From assembly GCA_911728455.2 (NCBI GenBank), contig OU452228.1, forward strand, positions 5,766,001 through 5,830,000: 64,000 nt of DNA. Reading direction: 5' to 3'. The notes under the pieces were generated by a model that had not been told where the DNA came from, did no database searches, and worked only from the letters and a program-made list of their open reading frames with translations. The DNA is from Marthasterias glacialis (Eukaryota; Echinodermata; Asteroidea; Forcipulatida; Asteriidae). Below are positions 8,421 through 20,629 of this stretch, piece by piece. The position numbers and the translations under genes were made by a program. Numbering within the stretch: the stretch's first letter is position 1; every line of letters begins with the position of its first letter.

Positions 8421-9883
8421 TTGTTTTCACTCTGTTACAGCTTCGTGTACAAAAGTGCCATTAGACAGGCTTTTGAAGCGCATTCGGAGCAGCCCCGCTC
8501 CCTGGTGATTTCAAGGTGGAAGATGGCCCTGGCTGTCCGGGAAAACCAGATTTTCGGATGCAGGACTATGGCAGCTACATGCAGGTACAAGAAATTTCTC
8601 TCTAGCCCCATTATTTCTGGAGTTATTGGCCGTGGTGCTGCCGACTTCTTTTTTCGGCGTTTTTTTTGCTGGCTTCGGTCCAGCACACACGTATAGGGGC
8701 CTTTGCTATTGTTGACGTACACACAGCATGGCCGTATGCACTGGACATCCTCGGGGTGTCCTCACTCCGCGGTCCCTGGCATCCTCCCTGTTTATCCCGC
8801 AGCCCCAAGACCGGCATTTCTGGAAAGCCCATGAGCTGGGCTTTCCAACAGTGTCAGACTTGTCACTTTCCCGCCATTACTTTGGGAGATAGAGCCGTTG
8901 CTAAGTCTTGTTTTCACTCTGTTACAGCTTCGTGTACAAAAGTGCCATTAGACAGGCTTTTGAAGCGCATTCGGAGCAGCCCCGCTCCCTGGTGATTTCA
9001 AGGTGGAAGATGGCCCTGGCTGGCCGGGAAAACCAGATTTTCGGATGCAGGACTATGGCAGCTACCTGCAGGTACAAGAAATTTCTCTCTAGCCCCATTA
9101 TTTCTGGAGTTATTGGCCGTGGTGCTGCCGACTTCTTTTTTCGGCGTTTTTTTTGCTGGCTTCGGTCCAGCACACTATTATAGGGGCCTTTGCTATTGTT
9201 GACGTACACACAGCATGGCCGTATGCACTGGACATCCTCGGGGTGTCCTCATTCCGCGGTCCCTGGCATCCTCCCTGTTTATCGCGCAGCCCCAAGACCG
9301 GCATTTCTGGAAAGCCCATGAGCAGGGCTTTCCAACAGTGTCAGACTTTTCACTTTCCCGCCATTACTTTGGGAGATAGAGCCGTTGCTAAGTCTTGTTT
9401 TCACTCTGTTACAGCTTCGTGTACAAAAGTGCCATTAGACAGGCTTTTGAAGCGCATTCGGAGCAGCCCCGCTCTCTGGTTGTTTCAAGGTGGAAGATGG
9501 CCCTGGCTGGCCGGAAAAACCAGATTTTCGGATGCAGGACTATGGCAGCTACCTGCAGGTACAAGAAATTTCTCTCTAGCCCCATTATTTCTGGAGTTAT
9601 TGGCCGTGGTGCTGCCGACTTCTTTTTTCGGCGTTTTTTTTTGCTGGCTTCAGTCCAGCACACACGTATATGGGGCCTTTGCTATTGTTGACGTACACAC
9701 AGCATGGCCGTATGCACTGGACATCCTCGGGGTGTCCTCACTCCGCGGTCCCTGGCATCCTCCCTGTTTATCCCGCAGCCCCAAGACCGGCATTTCTGGA
9801 AAGCCCATGAGCAGGGCTTTCCAACAGTGTCAGACTTTTCACTTTCCCGCCATTACTTTGGGAGATAGAGCCGTTGCTAAGTC

Positions 9884-11349
9884 TTGTTTTCACTCTGTTA
9901 CAGCTTCGTGTTCAAAAGTGCCATTAGACAGGCTTTTGAAGCGCATTCGGAGCAGCCCCGCTCCCTGGTGATTTCAAGGTGGAAGATGGCCCTGGCTGTC
10001 CGGGAAAACCAGATTTTCGGATGCAGGACTATGGCAGCTACCTGCAGGTACAAGAAATTTCTCTCTAGCCCCATTATTTCTGGAGTTATTGGCCGTGGCG
10101 CTGCCGACTTCTTTTTTTCGGCGTTTTTTTTTGCTGGCTTCGGTCCAGCACACACGTATAGGGGCCTTTGCTATTGTTGACGTACACACAGCATGGCCGT
10201 ATGCACTGGACATCCTCGGGGTGTCCTCACTCCGCGGTCCCTGGCATCCTCCCTGTTTATCCTGCAGCCCGAAGACCGGTATTTTTGGAAAGCCCATGAG
10301 TAGGGCTTTCCAACAGTGTCAGACTTTTCACTTTCCCGCCATTACTTTGGGAGATAGAGCCGTTGCTAAGTCTTGTTTTCACTCTGTTACAGCTTCGTGT
10401 ACAAAAGTGCAATTACACAGGCTTTTGAAGCGCATTCGGAGCAGCCCCGCTCCCTGGTGGTTTCAAGGTGGAAGATGGCCCTGGCTGGCCGGGAAAACCA
10501 GATTTTCGGATGCAGGACTATGGCAGCTACCTGCAGGTACAAGAAATTTTTCTCTAGCCCCATTATTTCTGGAGTTATTGGCCGTGGTGCTGCCGACTTC
10601 TTTTTTCGGCGTTTTTTTTGCTGGCTTCGGTCCAGCACACACGTATATGGGGCCTTTGCTATTGTTGACGTACACACAGCATGGCCGTATGCACTGGACA
10701 TCCTCGGGGTGTCCTCACTCCGCGGTCCCTGGCATCCTCCCTGTTTATCCCGCAGCCCCAAGACCGGCATTTCTGGAAAGTCCATGAGCAGGGCTTTCCA
10801 ACAGTGTCAGACTTTTCACTTTCCCGCCATTACTTTGGGAGATAGAGCCGTTGCTAAGTCTTGTTTTCACTCTGTTACAGCTTCGTGTACAAAAGTGCCA
10901 TTAGACAGGCTTTTGAAGCGCATTCGGAGCAGCCCCGCTCCCTGGTGGTTTCAAGGTGGAAGATGGCCCTGGCTGGCCGGGAAAACCAGAGTTTCGGATG
11001 CAGGACTATGGCAGCTACCTGCAGGTACAAGAAATTTCTCTCTAGCCCCATTATTTCTGGAGTTATTGGCCGTGGCGCTGCCGACTTCTTTTTTTCGGCG
11101 TTTTTTTTTGCTGGCTTCAGTCCAGCACACACGTATAGGGGCCTTTGCTATTGTTGACGTACACACAGCATGGCCGTATGCACTGGACATCCTCGGGGTG
11201 TCCTCACTCCGCGGTCCCTGGCATCCTCCCTGTTTATCCTGCAGCCCGAAGACCGGTATTTTTGGAAAGCCCATGAGTAGGGCTTTCCAACAGTGTCAGA
11301 CTTTTCACTTTCCCGCCATTACTTTGGGAGATAGAGCCGTTGCTAAGTC
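9884..11349 (+). repeat. T1 trimer, copy 1 (1466 bp)
   Basis: Three monomers (489, 488, 489 bp). Markers: TTCAAAAGTG near 9911, AATTACACAGG near 10411, and CAGAGTTTCGG near 10987. The first and third monomers end in CCTGCAGCCCGAAG, where a CpG has become TpG and a second PstI-type CTGCAG has appeared. The middle monomer carries GTATATGGGGCC, a one-base change that shifts the reading frame around the usual stop. Confidence 0.85.
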
Positions 11350-12815
11350 TTGTTTTCACTCTGTTACAGCTTCGTGTTCAAAAGTGCCATTAGACAGGCT
11401 TTTGAAGCGCATTCGGAGCAGCCCCGCTCCCTGGTGGTTTCAAGGTGGAAGATGGCCCTGGCTGTCCGGGAAAACCAGATTTGCGGATGCAGGACTATGG
11501 CAGCTACCTGCAGGTACAAGAAATTTCTCTCTAGCCCCATTATTTCTGGAGTTATTGGCCGTGGCGCTGCCGACTTCTTTTTTTCGGCGTTTTTTTTTGC
11601 TGGCTTCGGTCCAGCACACACGTATAGGGGCCTTTGCTATTGTTGACGTACACACAGCATGGCCGTATGCACTGGACATCCTCGGGGTGTCCTCACTCCG
11701 CGGTCCCTGGCATCCTCCCTGTTTATCCTGCAGCCCGAAGACCGGTATTTTTGGAAAGCCCATGAGTAGGGCTTTCCAACAGTGTCAGACTTTTCACTTT
11801 CCCGCCATTACTTTGGGAGATAGAGCCGTTGCTAAGTCTTGTTTTCACTCTGTTACAGCTTCGTGTACAAAAGTGCAATTACACAGGCTTTTGAAGCGCA
11901 TTCGGAGCAGCCCCGCTCCCTGGTGGTTTCAAGGTGGAAGATGGCCCTGGCTGGCCGGGAAAACCAGATTTTCGGATGCAGGACTATGGCAGCTACCTGC
12001 AGGTACAAGAAATTTTTCTCTAGCCCCATTATTTCTGGAGTTATTGGCCGTGGTGCTGCCGACTTCTTTTTTCGGCGTTTTTTTTGCTGGCTTCGGTCCA
12101 GCACACACGTATATGGGGCCTTTGCTATTGTTGACGTACACACAGCATGGCCGTATGCACTGGACATCCTCGGGGTGTCCTCACTCCGCGGTCCCTGGCA
12201 TCCTCCCTGTTTATCCCGCAGCCCCAAGACCGGCATTTCTGGAAAGTCCATGAGCAGGGCTTTCCAACAGTGTCAGACTTTTCACTTTCCCGCCATTACT
12301 TTGGGAGATAGAGCCGTTGCTAAGTCTTGTTTTCACTCTGTTACAGCTTCGTGTACAAAAGTGCCATTAGACAGGCTTTTGAAGCGCATTCGGAGCAGCC
12401 CCGCTCCCTGGTGGTTTCAAGGTGGAAGATGGCCCTGGCTGGCCGGGAAAACCAGAGTTTCGGATGCAGGACTATGGCAGCTACCTGCAGGTACAAGAAA
12501 TTTCTCTCTAGCCCCATTATTTCTGGAGTTATTGGCCGTGGCGCTGCCGACTTCTTTTTTTCGGCGTTTTTTTTTGCTGGCTTCAGTCCAGCACACACGT
12601 ATAGGGGCCTTTGCTATTGTTGACGTACACACAGCATGGCCGTATGCACTGGACATCCTCGGGGTGTCCTCACTCCGCGGTCCCTGGCATCCTCCCTGTT
12701 TATCCCGCAGCCCCAAGACTGGCATTTCTGGATAGCCCATGAGCAGGGCTTTCCAACAGTGTCAGACTTTTCACTTTCCCACCATTACTTTGGGAGATAG
12801 AGCCGTTGCTAAGTC
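11350..12815 (+). repeat. T1 trimer, copy 2 (1466 bp)
   Basis: Directly follows copy 1 at exactly 1466 bp. It has the same three marker sets (TTCAAAAGTG near 11377, AATTACACAGG near 11877, CAGAGTTTCGG near 12453). Private change: CAGATTTGCGG near 11477. The last monomer ends in AAGACTGGC and GGATAGCCC instead of the GAAGACCGGT type, so the end has been replaced by another lineage. Confidence 0.85.
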
Positions 12816-14280
12816 TTGTTTTCACTCTGTTACAGCTTCGTGTACAAAAGTGCCATTAGACAGGCTTTTGAAGCACATTCGGAGCAGCCCCGCTCCCTGG
12901 TAGTTTCAAGGTGGAAGATGGCCCTGGCTGGCCGGGAAAACCAGATTTTCGGATGCAGGACTATGGCAGCTACCTGCAGGTACAAGAAATTTCTCTCTAG
13001 CCCCATTATTTCTGGAGTTATTGGCCGTGGCGCTGCCGACTTCTTTTTTTCGGCGTTTTTTTTTGCTGGCTTCAGTCCAGCACACACGTATAGGGGCCTT
13101 TGCTATTGTTGACGTACACACAGCATGGCCGTATGCACTGGACATCCTGGGGGTGTCCTCACTCCGCGGTCCCTGGCATCCTCCCTGTTTATTCCGCAGC
13201 CCCAAGACCGGCATTTCTGGAAAGCCCATGAGCAGGGCTTTCCAACAGTGTCAGACTTTTCACTTTCCCGCCAATACTTTGGGAGATAGAGCCGTTGCTA
13301 AGTCTTGTTTTCACTCTGTTACAGCTTCGTGTACAAAAGTGCCATTAGACAGGCTTTTGAAGCGCATTCGGAGCAGCCCCGCTCCCTGGTGGTTTCAAGG
13401 TGGAAGATGGCCCTGGCTGGTCGGGAAAACCAGATTTTCGGATGCAGGACTATGGCAGCTACCTGCAGGTACAAGAAATTTCTCTCTAGCCCCATTATTT
13501 CTGGAGTTATTGGCCGTGGCGCTGCCGACTTCTTTTTTCGGCTTTTTTTTTTGCTGGCTTTGGTCCAGCACACATGTATAGGGGCCTTTGCTATTGTTGA
13601 CGTACACACAGCATGGCCGTATGCACTGGACATCCTCGGGGTGTCCTCACTCCGCGGTCCCTGGCATCCTCCCTGTTTATCCCGCAGCCCCAAGACCGGC
13701 ATTTCTGGATAGCCCATGAGCAGGGCTTTCCAACAGTGTCAGACTTGTCACTTTCCCGCCATTACTTTGGGAGATAGAGCCGTTGCTAAGTCTTGTTTTC
13801 ACTCTGTTACAGCTTCGTGTACAAAAGTGCCATTAGACAGGCTTTTGAAGCGCATTCGGAGCAGCCCCGCTCCCTGGTGGTTTCAAGGTGGAAGATGGCC
13901 CTGGCTGGCCGGAAAAACCAGATTTTCGGATGCAGGACTATGGCAGCTACCTGCAGGTACAAGAAATTTCTCTCTAGCCCCATTATTTCTGGGGTTATTG
14001 GCCATGGCGCTGCCGACTTCTTTTTTTCGGCGTTTTTTTTGCTGGCTTCAGTCCAGCACACACGTATAGGGGCCTTTGCTATTGTTGACGTACACACAGC
14101 ATGGCCGTATGCACTGGACATCCTCGGGGTGTCCTCACTCCGCGGTCCCTGGCATCCTCCCTGTTTATCCCGCAGCCCCAAGACCGGCATTTCTGGATAG
14201 CCCATGAGCAGGGCTTTCCAACAGTGTCAGACTTTTCACTTTCCCGCCATTACTTTGGGAGATAGAGCCGTTGCTAAGTC
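12816..14280 (+). repeat. T2 trimer, copy 1 (1465 bp)
   Basis: Three monomers (489, 488, 488 bp). The first has CCCACCATT just upstream, GAAGCACATTCGG and CATCCTGGGGGTG. The second has GCCAATACTT, GGTCGGGAAA, a CGGC followed directly by the T-tract, and CACATGTATA. The third has CTGGGGTTATTGGCCATGG. Five copies of this ordered set occur in the window. Confidence 0.85.
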
Positions 14281-14769
14281 TTGTTTTCACTCTGTTACAG
14301 CTTCGTGTACAAAAGTGCCATTAGACAGGCTTTTGAAGCGCATTCGGAGCAGCCCCGCTCTCTGGTTGTTTCAAGGTGGAAGATGGCCCTGGCTGGCCGG
14401 AAAAACCAGATTTTCGGATGCAGGACTATGGCAGCTACCTGCAGGTACAAGAAATTTCTCTTTAGCCCCATTATTTCTGGAGTTATTGGCCGTGGTGCTG
14501 CCGACTTCTTTTTTCGGCGTTTTTTTTTGCTGGCTTCAGTCCAGCACACACGTATATGGGGCCTTTGCTATTGTTGACGTACACACAGCATGGCCGTATG
14601 CACTGGACATCCTCGGGGTGTCCTCACTCCGCGGTCCCTGGCATCCTCCCTGTTTATCCCGCAGCCCCAAGACCGGCATTTCTGGATAGCCCATGAGCAG
14701 GGCTTTCCAACAGTGTCAGACTTGTCACTTTCCCGCCATTACTTTGGGAGATAGAGCCGTTGCTAAGTC

Positions 14770-16235
14770 TTGTTTTCACTCTGTTACAGCTTCGTGTTCA
14801 AAAGTGCCATTAGACAGGCTTTTGAAGCGCATTCGGAGCAGCCCCGCTCCCTGGTGATTTCAAGGTGGAAGATGGCCCTGGCTGTCCGGGAAAACCAGAT
14901 TTTCGGATGCAGGACTATGGCAGCTACCTGCAGGTACAAGAAATTTCTCTCTAGCCCCATTATTTCTGGAGTTATTGGCCGTGGCGCTGCCGACTTCTTT
15001 TTTTCGGCGTTTTTTTTTGCTGGCTTCGGTCCAGCACACACGTATAGGGGCCTTTGCTATTGTTGACGTACACACAGCATGGCCGTATGCACTGGACATC
15101 CTCGGGGTGTCCTCACTCCGCGGTCCCTGGCATCCTCCCTGTTTATCCTGCAGCCCGAAGACCGGTATTTTTGGAAAGCCCATGAGTAGGGCTTTCCAAC
15201 AGTGTCAGACTTTTCACTTTCCCGCCATTACTTTGGGAGATAGAGCCGTTGCTAAGTCTTGTTTTCACTCTGTTACAGCTTCGTGTACAAAAGTGCAATT
15301 ACACAGGCTTTTGAAGCGCATTCGGAGCAGCCCCGCTCCCTGGTGGTTTCAAGGTGGAAGATGGCCCTGGCTGGCCGGGAAAACCAGATTTTCGGATGCA
15401 GGACTATGGCAGCTACCTGCAGGTACAAGAAATTTTTCTCTAGCCCCATTATTTCTGGAGTTATTGGCCGTGGTGCTGCCGACTTCTTTTTTCGGCGTTT
15501 TTTTTGCTGGCTTCGGTCCAGCACACACGTATATGGGGCCTTTGCTATTGTTGACGTACACACAGCATGGCCGTATGCACTGGACATCCTCGGGGTGTCC
15601 TCACTCCGCGGTCCCTGGCATCCTCCCTGTTTATCCCGCAGCCCCAAGACCGGCATTTCTGGAAAGTCCATGAGCAGGGCTTTCCAACAGTGTCAGACTT
15701 TTCACTTTCCCGCCATTACTTTGGGAGATAGAGCCGTTGCTAAGTCTTGTTTTCACTCTGTTACAGCTTCGTGTACAAAAGTGCCATTAGACAGGCTTTT
15801 GAAGCGCATTCGGAGCAGCCCCGCTCCCTGGTGGTTTCAAGGTGGAAGATGGCCCTGGCTGGCCGGGAAAACCAGAGTTTCGGATGCAGGACTATGGCAG
15901 CTACCTGCAGGTACAAGAAATTTCTCTCTAGCCCCATTATTTCTGGAGTTATTGGCCGTGGCGCTGCCGACTTCTTTTTTTCGGCGTTTTTTTTTGCTGG
16001 CTTCAGTCCAGCACACACGTATAGGGGCCTTTGCTATTGTTGACGTACACACAGCATGGCCGTATGCACTGGACATCCTCGGGGTGTCCTCACTCCGCGG
16101 TCCCTGGCATCCTCCCTGTTTATCCTGCAGCCCCAAGACCGGTATTTCTGGAAAGCCCATGAGCAGGGCTTTCCAACAGTGTCAGACTTTTCACTTTCCC
16201 GTCATTACTTTGGGAGATAGAGCCGTTGCTAAGTC
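14770..16235 (+). repeat. T1 trimer, copy 3 (1466 bp)
   Basis: Displaced by 4886 bp (ten monomers) from copy 1 and carrying the same markers in the same order. It is preceded by the same GGTTGTTTC monomer (14281, matching 9395), so the shared segment is at least four monomers long. It ends in GCAGCCCCAAGACCGGTATTT and is followed by the CCAAATTTTCGG linker monomer. Confidence 0.85.
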
Positions 16236-17212
16236 TTGTTTTCACTCTGTTACAGCTTCGTGTACAAAAGTGCCATTAGACAGGCTTTTGAAGCGCATTC
16301 GGAGCAGCCCCGCTCCCTGGTGGTTTCAAGGTAGAAGAAGGCCCTGGCTGGCCGGGAAAACCAAATTTTCGGATGCAGGACTATGGCAGCTACCTGCAGG
16401 TACAAGAAATTTCTCTCTAGCCCCATTATTTCTGGAGTTCTTTGCCGTGGTGCTGCCGACTTCTTTTTTCGGCGTTTTTTTTGCTGGCTTCGGTCCAGCA
16501 CACACGTATAGGGGCCTTTGCTATTGTTGACGTACACACAGCATGGCCGTATGCACTGGACATCCTCGGGGTGTCCTCACTCCGCGGTCCCTGGCATCCT
16601 CCCTGTTTATCCCGCAGCCCCAAGACTGGCATTTCTGGATAGCCCATGAGCAGGGCTTTCCAACAGTGTCAGACTTTTCACTTTCCCACCATTACTTTGG
16701 GAGATAGAGCCGTTGCTAAGTCTTGTTTTCACTCTGTTACAGCTTCGTGTACAAAAGTGCCATTAGACAGGCTTTTGAAGCACATTCGGAGCAGCCCCGC
16801 TCCCTGGTAGTTTCAAGGTGGAAGATGGCCCTGGCTGGCCGGGAAAACCAGATTTTCGGATGCAGGACTATGGCAGCTACCTGCAGGTACAAGAAATTTC
16901 TCTCTAGCCCCATTATTTCTGGAGTTATTGGCCGTGGCGCTGCCGACTTCTTTTTTTCGGCGTTTTTTTTTTGCTGGCTTCAGTCCAGCACACACGTATA
17001 GGGGCCTTTGCTATTGTTGACGTACACACAGCATGGCCGTATGCACTGGACATCCTGGGGGTGTCCTCACTCCGCGGTCCCTGGCATCCTCCCTGTTTAT
17101 TCCGCAGCCCCAAGACCGGCATTTCTGGAAAGCCCATGAGTAGGGCTTTCCAACAGTGTCAGACTTTTCACTTTCCCGCCATTACTTTGGGAGATAGAGC
17201 CGTTGCTAAGTC

Positions 17213-18189
17213 TTGTTTTCACTCTGTTACAGCTTCGTGTACAAAAGTGCAATTACACAGGCTTTTGAAGCGCATTCGGAGCAGCCCCGCTCCCTGGTGG
17301 TTTCAAGGTGGAAGATGGCCCTGGCTGGCCGGGAAAACCAGATTTTCGGATGCAGGACTATGGCAGCTACCTGCAGGTACAAGAAATTTTTCTCTAGCCC
17401 CATTATTTCTGGAGTTATTGGCCGTGGTGCTGCCGACTTCTTTTTTCGGCGTTTTTTTTGCTGGCTTCGGTCCAGCACACACGTATATGGGGCCTTTGCT
17501 ATTGTTGACGTACACACAGCATGGCCGTATGCACTGGACATCCTCGGGGTGTCCTCACTCCGCGGTCCCTGGCATCCTCCCTGTTTATCCCGCAGCCCCA
17601 AGACCGGCATTTCTGGAAAGTCCATGAGCAGGGCTTTCCAACAGTGTCAGACTTTTCACTTTCCCGCCATTACTTTGGGAGATAGAGCCGTTGCTAAGTC
17701 TTGTTTTCACTCTGTTACAGCTTCGTGTACAAAAGTGCCATTAGACAGGCTTTTGAAGCGCATTCGGAGCAGCCCCGCTCCCTGGTGGTTTCAAGGTGGA
17801 AGATGGCCCTGGCTGGCCGGGAAAACCAGAGTTTCGGATGCAGGACTATGGCAGCTACCTGCAGGTACAAGAAATTTCTCTCTAGCCCCATTATTTCTGG
17901 AGTTATTGGCCGTGGCGCTGCCGACTTCTTTTTTTCGGCGTTTTTTTTTGCTGGCTTCAGTCCAGCACACACGTATAGGGGCCTTTGCTATTGTTGACGT
18001 ACACACAGCATGGCCGTATGCACTGGACATCCTCGGGGTGTCCTCACTCCGCGGTCCCTGGCATCCTCCCTGTTTATCCTGCAGCCCCAAGACCGGTATT
18101 TCTGGAAAGCCCATGAGCAGGGCTTTCCAACAGTGTCAGACTTTTCACTTTCCCGCCATTACTTTGGGAGATAGAGCCGTTGCTAAGTC
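17213..18189 (+). repeat. T1 trimer, partial copy (last two monomers)
   Basis: Only the AATTACACAGG and CAGAGTTTCGG monomers are present (17213 and 17701). The preceding monomer at 16723 belongs to the T2 lineage (GAAGCACATTCGG) and has the longest second T-tract (T10, 490 bp). The replacement of the first T1 monomer marks an exchange breakpoint between 16723 and 17213; the GAGTAGGGC near 17138 is T1-type, so the switch lies inside the 16723 monomer. Confidence 0.8.
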
Positions 18190-18676
18190 TTGTTTTCACT
18201 CTGTTACAGCTTCGTGTACAAAAGTGCCATTAGACAGGCTTTTGAAGCGCATTCGGAGCAGCCCCGCTCCCTGGTGGTTTCAAGGTAGAAGATGGCCCTG
18301 GCTGGCCGGGAAAACCAAATTTTCGGATGCAGGACTATGGCAGCTACCTGCAGGTACAAGAAATTTCTCTCTAGCCCCATTATTTCTGGAGTTCTTTGCC
18401 GTGGTGCTGCCGACTTCTTTTTTCGGCGTTTTTTTTGCTGGCTTCGGTCCAGCACACACGTATAGGGGCCTTTGCTATTGTTGACGTACACACAGCATGG
18501 CCGTATGCACTGGACATCCTCGGGGTGTCCTCACTCCGCGGTCCCTGGCATCCTCCCTGTTTATCCCGCAGCCCCAAGACCGGCATTTCTGGATAGCCCA
18601 TGAGCAGGGCTTTCCAACAGTGTCAGACTTTTCACTTTCCCACCATTACTTTGGGAGATAGAGCCGTTGCTAAGTC

Positions 18677-20141
18677 TTGTTTTCACTCTGTTACAGCTTC
18701 GTGTACAAAAGTGCCATTAGACAGGCTTTTGAAGCACATTCGGAGCAGCCCCGCTCCCTGGTAGTTTCAAGGTGGAAGATGGCCCTGGCTGGCCGGGAAA
18801 ACCAGATTTTCGGATGCAGGACTATGGCAGCTACCTGCAGGTACAAGAAATTTCTCTCTAGCCCCATTATTTCTGGAGTTATTGGCCGTGGCGCTGCCGA
18901 CTTCTTTTTTTCGGCGTTTTTTTTTGCTGGCTTCAGTCCAGCACACACGTATAGGGGCCTTTGCTATTGTTGACGTACACACAGCATGGCCGTATGCACT
19001 GGACATCCTGGGGGTGTCCTCACTCCGCGGTCCCTGGCATCCTCCCTGTTTATTCCGCAGCCCCAAGACCGGCATTTCTGGAAAGCCCATGAGCAGGGCT
19101 TTCCAACAGTGTCAGACTTTTCACTTTCCCGCCAATACTTTGGGAGATAGAGCCGTTGCTAAGTCTTGTTTTCACTCTGTTACAGCTTCGTGTACAAAAG
19201 TGCCATTAGACAGGCTTTTGAAGCGCATTCGGAGCAGCCCCGCTCCCTGGTGGTTTCAAGGTGGAAGATGGCCCTGGCTGGTCGGGAAAACCAGATTTTC
19301 GGATGCAGGACTATGGCAGCTACCTGCAGGTACAAGAAATTTCTCTCTAGCCCCATTATTTCTGGAGTTATTGGCCGTGGCGCTGCCGACTTCTTTTTTC
19401 GGCTTTTTTTTTTGCTGGCTTTGGTCCAGCACACATGTATAGGGGCCTTTGCTATTGTTGACGTACACACAGCATGGCCGTATGCACTGGACATCCTCGG
19501 GGTGTCCTCACTCCGCGGTCCCTGGCATCCTCCCTGTTTATCCTGCAGCCCCAAGACCGGCATTTCTGGATAGCCCATGAGCAGGGCTTTCCAACAGTGT
19601 CAGACTTGTCACTTTCCCGCCATTACTTTGGGAGATAGAGCCGTTGCTAAGTCTTGTTTTCACTCTGTTACAGCTTCGTGTACAAAAGTGCCATTAGACA
19701 GGCTTTTGAAGCGCATTCGGAGCAGCCCCGCTCCCTGGTGGTTTCAAGGTGGAAGATGGCCCTGGCTGGCCGGAAAAACCAGATTTTCGGATGCAGGACT
19801 ATGGCAGCTACCTGCAGGTACAAGAAATTTCTCTCTAGCCCCATTATTTCTGGGGTTATTGGCCATGGCGCTGCCGACTTCTTTTTTTCGGCGTTTTTTT
19901 TGCTGGCTTCAGTCCAGCACACACGTATAGGGGCCTTTGCTATTGTTGACGTACACACAGCATGGCCGTATGCACTGGACATCCTCGGGGTGTCCTCACT
20001 CCGCGGTCCCTGGCATCCTCCCTGTTTATCCCGCAGCCCCAAGACCGGCATTTCTGGATAGCCCATGAGCAGGGCTTTCCAACAGTGTCAGACTTTTCAC
20101 TTTCCCGCCATTACTTTGGGAGATAGAGCCGTTGCTAAGTC
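18677..20141 (+). repeat. T2 trimer, copy 2 (1465 bp)
   Basis: Same ordered markers as the first T2 copy, displaced by 5861 bp (12 monomers). It follows the CCAAATTTTCGG linker at 18190. Confidence 0.85.
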
Positions 20142-20629
20142 TTGTTTTCACTCTGTTACAGCTTCGTGTACAAAAGTGCCATTAGACAGGCTTTTGAAGC
20201 GCATTCGGAGCAGCCCCGCTCCCTGGTTGTTTCAAGGTGGAAGATGGCCCTGGCTGGCCGGAAAAACCAGATTTTCGGATGCAGGACTATGGCAGCTACC
20301 TGCAGGTACAAGAAATTTCTCTCTAGCCCCATTATTTCTGGAGTTATTGGCCGTGGTGCTGCCGACTTCTTTTTTCGGCGTTTTTTTTGCTGGCTTCAGT
20401 CCAGCACACACGTATATGGGGCCTTTGCTATTGTTGACGTACACACAGCATGGCCGTATGCACTGGACATCCTCGGGGTGTCCTCACTCCGCGGTCCCTG
20501 GCATCCTCCCTGTTTATCCCGCAGCCCCAAGACCGGCATTTCTGGAAAGCCCATGAGCAGGGCTTTCCAACAGTGTCAGACTTTTCACTTTCCCGCCATT
20601 ACTTTGGGAGATAGAGCCGTTGCTAAGTC

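Larger units (their letters stand above)
1596..9394 (+). repeat. Array block A: dimer and tetramer registers
   Basis: Monomers start at 1596, 2082, 2569, 3058, 3545, 4032, 4519, 5008, 5495, 5982, 6469, 6958, 7445, 7934, 8421 and 8908. The first copy (1596) still carries edge-type differences (TTAAAGTTTCG). Long T7/T9 monomers lie at 2569, 4519, 6469 and 7445, giving a 1950-bp, four-monomer step and then a 976-bp, two-monomer step. A marker CTGTTTTCGG in place of CTTTTTTCGG occurs in every second monomer: 4032, 5008, 5982, 6958 and 7934. Many copies share CTGTCCGGGAAA and GTGATTTCAAGG. Six copies (ends near 3475, 3962, 4449, 4937, 5425 and 8351) carry GTAGGTCTTTCC, which breaks the stem described at 1995-2021. 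Confidence 0.85.

Noticed and set aside
10373..12253. A 626-codon + strand open frame, and similar frames of 260-423 codons, as repetitive protein genes
   Set aside because: They start with TTG, overlap open frames on the opposite strand, change frame at every T-tract indel, and are made of whole satellite monomers. Variants do not favour synonymous positions as far as I can see by eye.
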